Origin: an uncultured Lachnospiraceae bacterium
Lineage (GTDB): Bacteria > Bacillota > Clostridia > Lachnospirales > Lachnospiraceae
Reading direction: 5' to 3'
Assembly: GCA_910577445.1 (NCBI GenBank)
Contig: CAJTMZ010000020.1
Span: 1-14,057, forward strand
DNA: 14,057 bases
Within the stretch, counting starts at the first letter, position 1. The number at the start of each line of letters is the position of its first letter. Under the pieces are notes generated by a model. The model did no database searches. It worked only from the letters and a program-made list of their open reading frames with translations, and was not told the origin of the DNA. Positions 1-4,996 of the stretch are shown piece by piece. Position numbers and translations under genes: made by a program.

Positions 1-666
1 GGATTAAGACAACTGATTGTAGATATGCTGGGAGGTCAGGGATGCAGCATTGACGTGGAATCATTTCAAAACGATATCACTTCATTCAACTCTGCGGATG
101 ATGTAATTACACTGCTGATTCATATGGGATATATGGCTTATGATAGTAAAACAAAAAAAGTTTTTATTCCGAATGATGAGGTAAGGAGTGTTTTTCTACG
201 AGCTATCAGAAATGATGGGTGGGAAGAAGTAATAAAGGCAGTCAGCGCATCAGAAGCCTTGCTGAAGGCGACTTTGGCGATGGATGAAAAGGCTGTGGCG
301 CAAATGATACAAGAAGTCCATATGCAAAGTTCTTCCAGTCTGATATATAACAATGAGATTTCTTTGAGCAGCGTGATTACGTTGGCCTATTATAGTGCTT
401 GCAGAGATTATACTCTTGTAAGGGAACTGCCGACAGGAAATGGGTTTGCTGATATGGTATTTCTTCCCAAACGTACATCTTTAAATCCAGCTTTGGTTCT
501 GGAATTAAAATGGGATAAAACCGCTGAGGGAGCAATAAGCCAGATTAAAAATAAAGGATATGTGTCAGTTCTTAAGGAGTATAAGGGAAATATTTTACTT
601 GTCGGAATAAATTATGATAAGAAAAATAAGATACATGAATGCAAAATAGAAAGCCTTGAAATGTAA
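1..666 (+). CDS. AAA-ATPase-like / PD-(D/E)XK nuclease family protein, C-terminal part (5' end outside window)
   Basis: The reading frame is open from base 1; the first ATG (base 25) is internal, so this is the last 221 residues of a longer protein. The visible part fits the C-terminal half of the DUF1703-type proteins, which carry an N-terminal AAA-ATPase-like domain and a C-terminal PD-(D/E)XK nuclease domain. The nuclease core is readable: a helix with NNEISLSSVITLAYYSA (bases 349-399), then GFADMVFLP with the Asp at 451-453, then LELKW with Glu at 502-504 and Lys at 508-510, then a QIKNKGY helix. These are the usual E, D, ExK and Q positions. The family is abundant in gut Clostridia and Bacteroidetes, often in many copies; its biological role is not established. 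Nothing ties it to the CRISPR locus. The family call is fairly secure; nuclease activity is inferred from motifs only. Confidence 0.8.
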   Translation, partial: GLRQLIVDMLGGQGCSIDVESFQNDITSFNSADDVITLLIHMGYMAYDSKTKKVFIPNDEVRSVFLRAIRNDGWEEVIKAVSASEALLKATLAMDEKAVAQMIQEVHMQSSSSLIYNNEISLSSVITLAYYSACRDYTLVRELPTGNGFADMVFLPKRTSLNPALVLELKWDKTAEGAISQIKNKGYVSVLKEYKGNILLVGINYDKKNKIHECKIESLEM

Positions 667-760
667 TTTGCAGTATCAAAATACAACGATAAATTAATTG
701 AACGGGCAAAAGGAGGGATACTATCCTGATAGTTGCTTAAGTAAAGGTGTGTAGGAAGGT

Positions 761-1294
761 ATGAAAATAAAAGTTAGAATTGCAGAAGAAAAAGATGTGG
801 AGCGTGTTGCTGCTCTGTATGAGAAGCTCCATGATTATCTGGAAACACATGAAAATCACCCCAGATGGAAACGCGGTATTTACCCGACTAAGGCAAACGC
901 GGAGGAAGGATTTGAAAAAGGGTTGTTATATGTGGCCGAAGCGGATGGAAAAATGGCTGGAAGTGTGATTTATCTTTGTGAGCAGGGAGAAGTTTACAAT
1001 CAGGTAAAGTGGCCTGAAGAAATACCGGGTGACAATGTATATGTGATTCATGTATTGGCAGTCCATCCGGATTTTTTTAGAATGGGAGTAGGAACAGCGC
1101 TCCTTAAGTATGCGTGCAATATGGGAAGAAAAAACGGAGTAGGAGCAGTGCGTCTTGATGTGTATGAGAAAAATTTTTCAGCGATACACTTATATGAAAG
1201 CTGCGGATTTTCGTATCGTGGAACCATTGATTTGGGACTGGAAGAATTGTATGGCTTAAAGTGGTATCATGTCTATGAAAAACTTTTAAATTAA
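761..1294 (+). CDS. GNAT-family N-acetyltransferase
   Basis: A 177-residue protein of normal length for a single-domain GCN5-related N-acetyltransferase, which moves an acetyl group from acetyl-CoA to an amine. The ATG at 761 follows AGGAAGG with good spacing. The acetyl-CoA-binding motif A is clear: VIHVLAVHPDFF (about residues 95-106) followed by RMGVGTALL (107-115), matching the R/Q-x-x-G-x-G/A pyrophosphate loop. Motif B follows as LDVYEKNFSAIHLYESCGF (132-150), the usual region ending in YxxxGF. No membrane segment or signal peptide is seen. The substrate cannot be told from the sequence. The gene stands alone, 94 bases after the preceding gene and before a hairpin terminator at 1336-1375, so it is probably monocistronic. 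No defects are visible. Confidence 0.9.
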   Translation: MKIKVRIAEEKDVERVAALYEKLHDYLETHENHPRWKRGIYPTKANAEEGFEKGLLYVAEADGKMAGSVIYLCEQGEVYNQVKWPEEIPGDNVYVIHVLAVHPDFFRMGVGTALLKYACNMGRKNGVGAVRLDVYEKNFSAIHLYESCGFSYRGTIDLGLEELYGLKWYHVYEKLLN

Positions 1295-1335
1295 AAAATA
1301 TTTAACATAACGTTTTTGAACCCTACTATAAACGA

Positions 1336-1375
1336 ACAGCCCAACGGAAATAAACCGCTGGGCTGTAGTGTTTTT
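1336..1375 (+). terminator. Rho-independent terminator between convergent genes
   Basis: An 8-bp perfect stem ACAGCCCA (1336-1343) / TGGGCTGT (1359-1366) can extend past one A-C mismatch by CGG/CCG around an AAATAAA loop. It is followed after AGTG by TTTTT (1371-1375). It ends the GNAT transcript on the plus strand. The minus-strand helicase gene stops at 1387, so the same hairpin may serve both directions, though the minus-strand T tract is weaker. Confidence 0.75.
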
Positions 1376-1386
1376 AGCCTTACATT

Positions 1387-4300
1387 CTACATAAAATCAA
1401 ATAAACTCATCTGGACAGCTTTTTCGGCATCTTTATCCTCCGTTTTTTCCGGGCGTTCCCATCTGACATTTTCCGGTGGGATTTCCTGCAAGAAGCAGGA
1501 AGGCTCCTGCCCGCAGACAAGGATAAGCTCTTCCTCCGCCCGGGTCATGCCAACATAACAAAGGCGGCGTTCCTCCTCGATAGAGTCGGCCGTATTTACA
1601 CCGCCAAATTCCAGAGGGGAGCGTCCCTTGTCCATTCCGTAAAGAAAGACTACCGGAAATTCCAGACCTTTGGAGCCGTGGAGGGTCATCAGAGTCACGG
1701 CGTCGGAAGTAAATTTTCTGCCGCCGTTTCGTCTTACGTCACCGTCTTCTCCGAAGGTAAGTGTGCGGAGAAAGTCTTCCATAGTAGAATGGAGTACTGA
1801 CATGTCTGTCAGTTTTTTTATGGCTTCTTTGTTTTCAAAATTAATTTCGCCGTCCCATTCCTCGAGAAGTTTCAGGGGGCGGGTTTTCCTGATTTTTTTC
1901 CGGTATTTTTCAGTGAGGTAAGCAAGCTGTTCCTCCGGAGATTCTTTTAACCAGTGGGAAAGCAATTTTTGGCAGAGGGATTCCGCTGCCTTTTCTCCGG
2001 GATAGAGCGTCTGATAAAAAAAGTACAGCGTTGCGCGAACCTCGCGTTCGTTCAGGAAATCTTCTCTGCCGGCTACCTGATAGGGAATCCCCTCCTGTCT
2101 GAGGCACTTTTCAAGCAGAGCCGCCTGCCGGTGGGTCCGGTAGAGTACTGCGATATCCGAAAATCCCCGGATTGGGCGTTCGGCGCCGGTTTCGCTTTGT
2201 TCTGTGTCAAGCATGTCGATACCGCCAATCTGCCGGTTGATTTCTTTGGCTACAAAAATTGCCTCCCGCCGTTCATCTTCCACTGCTGCAATTCGGACAG
2301 GACGCCGTCCGGCCTTTCTGGCAGTCATACTGCGGGTCTCCCCTTCGTTGTGGGAGATTACGCCAAGAGCGGCCTGAAGAATATCCGGGGCCGAACGGTA
2401 GTTTTCCACAAGCCGGGTGGTAATAAGGTCCGGAGACTCTGCGGCCAGGCGCTGAAAAATGTTGGGATTGCAGCCGCGAAAACCATAAATAGACTGGTCG
2501 GGGTCTCCAATCACAAATAATTCCTGTCCGCCGCGGCTCCATTCTGTCATCAGTTGATACTGGAGCGGGTTAATATCCTGAAACTCGTCAATGAGCAGGT
2601 AGGAAAAGCATTTCCTCTCAGGCGCATCCTCCAAAAGCTCTTTCAATATTTTCAGGGTTTCCAGAAGCAGGTCGTCATAATCCATTGCGCCGGATTCCAG
2701 AAGAAGCCTTTGATAATATTCATAAATCCGTCTGTTTTTTTCATCCGCCTGCTGCAGACCGTTTTTAATCTTGGAAAGCTCCCGGAGCAATCCGGAAGGG
2801 GAATCTTTTCTTTCAAATTCCAGGAGCGCTTTTTCCGCGAGTTCCGTTTGAAGCCCGGTATCTGCAATCATAAAAGAAAGCCCGGCATTTTGCAGAAAAC
2901 GGCTGCAGATAGCATGAAAGGTTCCTATTTGAACGGCAGGCTTTTCGGAAGACTTTATGCGCTTCTTATCTGCCTTTCCCGATAGAGTACGGCCGTCCAT
3001 TCTGGCACGCATTTCTTCTGCTGCTTTATTGGTGAAGGTGACCGCTGTGATTTCTTCCGGCGGAATCTCTCTTACGTCCAGAAGATAGTGGAGTCTGGCA
3101 ATCAGTGTTTTGGTTTTCCCGGTGCCCGGTCCGGCGATAACGGCTATTCTTCGGCCGGTCTGTGCTGCCGCTTTCTGCTGGCGTTCATTCAAAGTCAGGG
3201 CATGAGCCGGCTGAAGGAAGTCATCAGAAGAATGCAGATTTTCCGTCGGCGCTGCCGGTTTTTGGCCGGAACCGTAGTCCGGCTCTTCGCTGCCGTTTTT
3301 GCCGGAATTGCTGTTTTGGCTGTTGTTGCTGTTTTGACCGGAGATGTTGTCCGGCCCTCCGCTTTCGTTCCGCCCGGCATTGCCGCTTTGTCTGTCGTTT
3401 TTATGTCCTTCGTGTCCGGTGATTTTTTCTTTGGGGATTTTGCTTAGTGCCTGCAGCTCTGCTGTTGTAAAAAGAGATATCTGTCCTTCCAGACCGCTGA
3501 TGTCTTCCGGAGTCAGAAGGCCGATTTTACCGTATTCCCCGTCAAAACCCGGCGTGCGCTCCACCTGGCCGCTGCGCAGTCTCTGGATTCCTTCCGCAAT
3601 AAGAGGGCCGGCTGTCTTTCGGATATCCTCCACGGGTATTTCCCGCAGAATGGAAAACTCAGAACCGAGAGCTTTTATCAAATGCTCATATTGTTCCGTG
3701 GCTTTCTTTCCGGCGGAGGAAATTCCGGTGGAGGCGCCGATGACTTCCAGAAGCGGAACCAAGCTTTCAAAAGGCCGGCCTGTGGGCAGAAGATAGCCTT
3801 CTTCACGGTCCGCCAGTTGTTCTACACGGTTTAGCACACCGATGGTGATTTTCTTCCCGCAGACAGGACATTTATTTCCATATCGGGCAGTTTCTGAGGG
3901 ACTGATACATAATCCGCATTTTCGGTGTCCGTCAAAATGATATTTTCCTTCCTCGGGGAAAAATTCGATGGTGCCAGCCAGTCCTTTTCCATTTGAAATG
4001 GCGTCTGCCAGCCCGTCATAGGACAGTTCTATATCAAACAGATTGGCCTCACGCCCAAGCTTTGCCGGCGAGTGGGCATCGGAATTGGAAATGAGGTGGA
4101 AACGGTCAAGGGCGCTTACCCGCCAGTTCATGGGAGGGTCGGAGGAAAGGCCGGTTTCCAGAGCGCGGATATGGGGCGTTAAATCTTCGAAACATTCTTC
4201 AACCGTATCAAATCCTGAAAAAGCGCCAAACATGGAAAAATGCGGCGTCCATATATGGGCAGGCACATAAATTCCCCCCGGAGTGGTTTCCAGCATGATT

Positions 4301-4725
4301 TCCAGCAGGTCACGGCAGGGAAGTCCCAAAATGGGCCGGCCGTCAGAGTGGATATTTCCAATCAGTTCCAGCCGCCTTGCCAGCGCGTCCGCCGCTTCCA
4401 GATTAGGCAGGAGGAGAAGGATGTGCACCTTTCTCACCCGGTCCCCTTTTTTATAGATGGAGCTGATTTCCCCGGTGACCACGAAGCGGGGCTGACGAGA
4501 GGGCGCTCCCTCCAGCCGGTATTCCTTTTTGAGGACATACAGACCCTCTTCCGCCGGTTCCAGCTTTTCTGCCAGTTCTGCACGCCATGCAGGATGGGTA
4601 AAATCCCCGGTCCCTATAATATCGATTCCTTTTTTCCCGGCCCACAAATCCAGATATTCCGGTGTGCAGTCCCGGCTGGTTGCCCGGGAGTATCTGGAGT
4701 GGATATGCAAATCCCCTATGTACAT
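1387..4725 (-). CDS. Endonuclease Q-like PHP nuclease fused to UvrD/PcrA-type superfamily 1 helicase
   Basis: A 1112-residue two-part protein. Residues 1-400 resemble endonuclease Q, a PHP-domain enzyme that nicks DNA 5' to deaminated bases (uracil, hypoxanthine, xanthine) and abasic sites. Visible are the metal-binding start DLHIHSRYS (5-13), GTGDFTHP (38-45), PAHIWTPH (155-162), SNSDAHS (213-219) and a zinc finger with Cys 270, 273, 286 and 289. Residues 440-500 are a Ser/Asn/Gly-rich linker. Residues 510-1112 are a UvrD-type 3'-5' helicase: Walker A AGPGTGKT (531-538), IDEFQD (712-717), GDPDQSIYGFRG (740-751), ENYRS (774-778), TLHGSKGLEF (1014-1023), YVGMTRAEEEL (1057-1067). QISLF (415-419) and a C-terminal QMSLF (1105-1109) resemble beta-clamp-binding motifs. 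The ATG at 4725 has GAGG 5 nt upstream. Likely role: repair of deaminated DNA with local unwinding. The domain calls are strong; the coupled function is inferred. Confidence 0.88.
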   Translation of the reverse strand: MYIGDLHIHSRYSRATSRDCTPEYLDLWAGKKGIDIIGTGDFTHPAWRAELAEKLEPAEEGLYVLKKEYRLEGAPSRQPRFVVTGEISSIYKKGDRVRKVHILLLLPNLEAADALARRLELIGNIHSDGRPILGLPCRDLLEIMLETTPGGIYVPAHIWTPHFSMFGAFSGFDTVEECFEDLTPHIRALETGLSSDPPMNWRVSALDRFHLISNSDAHSPAKLGREANLFDIELSYDGLADAISNGKGLAGTIEFFPEEGKYHFDGHRKCGLCISPSETARYGNKCPVCGKKITIGVLNRVEQLADREEGYLLPTGRPFESLVPLLEVIGASTGISSAGKKATEQYEHLIKALGSEFSILREIPVEDIRKTAGPLIAEGIQRLRSGQVERTPGFDGEYGKIGLLTPEDISGLEGQISLFTTAELQALSKIPKEKITGHEGHKNDRQSGNAGRNESGGPDNISGQNSNNSQNSNSGKNGSEEPDYGSGQKPAAPTENLHSSDDFLQPAHALTLNERQQKAAAQTGRRIAVIAGPGTGKTKTLIARLHYLLDVREIPPEEITAVTFTNKAAEEMRARMDGRTLSGKADKKRIKSSEKPAVQIGTFHAICSRFLQNAGLSFMIADTGLQTELAEKALLEFERKDSPSGLLRELSKIKNGLQQADEKNRRIYEYYQRLLLESGAMDYDDLLLETLKILKELLEDAPERKCFSYLLIDEFQDINPLQYQLMTEWSRGGQELFVIGDPDQSIYGFRGCNPNIFQRLAAESPDLITTRLVENYRSAPDILQAALGVISHNEGETRSMTARKAGRRPVRIAAVEDERREAIFVAKEINRQIGGIDMLDTEQSETGAERPIRGFSDIAVLYRTHRQAALLEKCLRQEGIPYQVAGREDFLNEREVRATLYFFYQTLYPGEKAAESLCQKLLSHWLKESPEEQLAYLTEKYRKKIRKTRPLKLLEEWDGEINFENKEAIKKLTDMSVLHSTMEDFLRTLTFGEDGDVRRNGGRKFTSDAVTLMTLHGSKGLEFPVVFLYGMDKGRSPLEFGGVNTADSIEEERRLCYVGMTRAEEELILVCGQEPSCFLQEIPPENVRWERPEKTEDKDAEKAVQMSLFDFM

Positions 4726-4787
4726 TTTTTCCTCGTTTCTTCTTTGGCGAATAAGAATATGTGCTTATGCAGTTCCTGTTTTTTGGT
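4726..4787 (-). promoter_or_regulatory. 5' region of the EndoQ-helicase gene
   Basis: This short stretch lies between the 4788-4820 hairpin and the helicase start. On the minus strand it carries the ribosome site GAGG (complement of 4731-4734), 5 nt before ATG. No convincing -35/-10 pair was found, so the helicase promoter is not resolved. Read-through from the creR-like RNA promoter upstream is possible. Confidence 0.4.
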
Positions 4788-4820
4788 GGCGGCAAATTGC
4801 TTTTTCGCTGTTTTGCCGCC
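4788..4820 (-). other. Stable hairpin at the 3' side of the creR-like RNA
   Basis: GGCGGCAAA (4788-4796) and TTTGCCGCC (4812-4820) form a perfect 9-bp inverted repeat around a 15-nt loop. It follows the spacer-like part of the creR-like RNA on the minus strand. Neither side has a run of T typical of an intrinsic terminator. It may protect the RNA 3' end or take the place of the missing second repeat hairpin. Confidence 0.55.
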
Positions 4821-4847
4821 GTTTGTTGCGGTAACAATACCACCAAT

Positions 4848-4875
4848 ATTTCAATCCACACTTTCACCAAGCGAC
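4848..4875 (-). repeat. Solitary degenerate CRISPR repeat (pseudo-repeat) upstream of cas3
   Basis: Read on the minus strand this 28-nt element is GTCGCTT, loop GGTGA, AAGTG, then TGGATTGAAAT. The array repeat is GTCGCTCCC, loop CTTGC, GGGAGCG, then TGGATTGAAAT (32 nt). The first six bases and the 11-nt 3' handle are identical. The 7-bp stem has become a 5-bp stem (CGCTT/AAGTG, one G-T wobble) of wholly different middle bases that still pair, with a loop still of 5 nt. Paired change of both arms shows selection for the structure that Cas5c recognises and cuts, rather than chance decay. No second repeat copy was found beyond the spacer-like stretch. Confidence 0.88.
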
Positions 4876-4889
4876 ATAAACAGTTTATG
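4875..4889. promoter_or_regulatory. Perfect 15-bp dyad over the creR-like promoter -10 (possible operator)
   Basis: CATAAAC-A-GTTTATG is a perfect inverted repeat with 7-bp arms around one base. It covers the -10 element and the predicted start of the creR-like RNA. This size and place fit a repressor or activator site, but no regulator gene is visible in the window. Confidence 0.4.
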
Positions 4890-4910
4890 CGATTAAGAAA
4901 TATTTATCAA
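4882..4910 (-). promoter_or_regulatory. Promoter of the creR-like RNA
   Basis: On the minus strand TTGATA (complement of 4905-4910; 5 of 6 to the -35 consensus) is followed by a 17-bp spacer and TAAACT (complement of 4882-4887; 4 of 6 to the -10 consensus). The expected start, 7 nt beyond the -10, is base 4875, exactly the first base of the pseudo-repeat. This placement supports both the promoter and the RNA. Confidence 0.65.
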
Positions 4911-4926
4911 GTCATATTATTTTTCC

Positions 4927-4955
4927 TTGACATTTCCGCAGGGAAACCATACTAT
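4927..4955 (+). promoter_or_regulatory. cas operon promoter upstream of cas3
   Basis: TTGACA (4927-4932) is a perfect -35 box. A 17-bp spacer leads to TACTAT (4950-4955), 4 of 6 to the -10 consensus. The start is expected near 4961-4963, giving a leader of about 35 nt to the cas3 ribosome site and TTG start. Between the boxes lies a small inverted repeat, TTTCC/GGAAA (4933-4946), which could be an operator but is weak evidence alone. The promoter runs opposite to the creR-like promoter, with 16 bp between the two -35 boxes. Confidence 0.75.
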
Positions 4956-4956
4956 T

Positions 4957-4975
4957 TAACTATACCACCAATGAA
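4957..4975 (-). promoter_or_regulatory. Cascade target site (PAM plus seed match) on the cas3 promoter
   Basis: On the minus strand TTC (complement of 4973-4975), the type I-C PAM, is followed by ATTGGTGGTATAGTTA (complement of 4957-4972). The first 11 bases and bases 13-16 equal the spacer of the creR-like RNA. A full 35-nt R-loop would cover 4938-4972 and so include the -10 box (4950-4955) and the transcription start. Binding there should block RNA polymerase. Confidence 0.8.
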
Positions 4976-4996
4976 AATATAAAGGAAGTGATTTGA

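Larger units (their letters stand above)
4788..4875 (-). ncRNA. creR: CreR-like crRNA-like regulatory RNA targeting the cas3 promoter
   Basis: On the minus strand a degenerate repeat (complement of 4848-4875) is followed at once by a spacer-like stretch running down from 4847. The first 16 spacer bases, ATTGGTGGTATTGTTA, match the site complementary to 4957-4972 (ATTGGTGGTATAGTTA) at all but position 12. That site covers the cas3 promoter and is preceded by TTC, the type I-C PAM. Matching stops after position 16, as expected for an RNA that lets Cascade bind but not trigger Cas3. After about 27 spacer-like bases comes a 9-bp stem hairpin (4820-4788) instead of a second repeat. A promoter at 4910-4882 would start transcription at about 4875, the first base of the repeat. 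CreR and CreA RNAs of this design are known for other CRISPR-Cas loci; the symbol here rests on design, not on proven expression. The 3' end is uncertain. Confidence 0.82.

Noticed and set aside
720..733. Dyad ACTATC-CT-GATAGT upstream of the GNAT gene
   Set aside because: Six-base arms with a 2-base centre in an AT-rich stretch, not tied to a convincing promoter; too weak to call an operator.
4788..4875. A CreTA-type toxin-antitoxin (creA RNA guarding a toxic small RNA)
   Set aside because: The guide matches the cas3 promoter itself, and no separate small toxin transcript or second target was found between the helicase and cas3. Autorepression explains the site without a toxin.
1954..4896. 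Several plus-strand reading frames of 75-218 codons opposite the helicase gene
   Set aside because: They are antisense shadows of a complete, motif-rich 1112-residue protein and show no recognisable domains of their own. The longest one also runs through the creR-like region.
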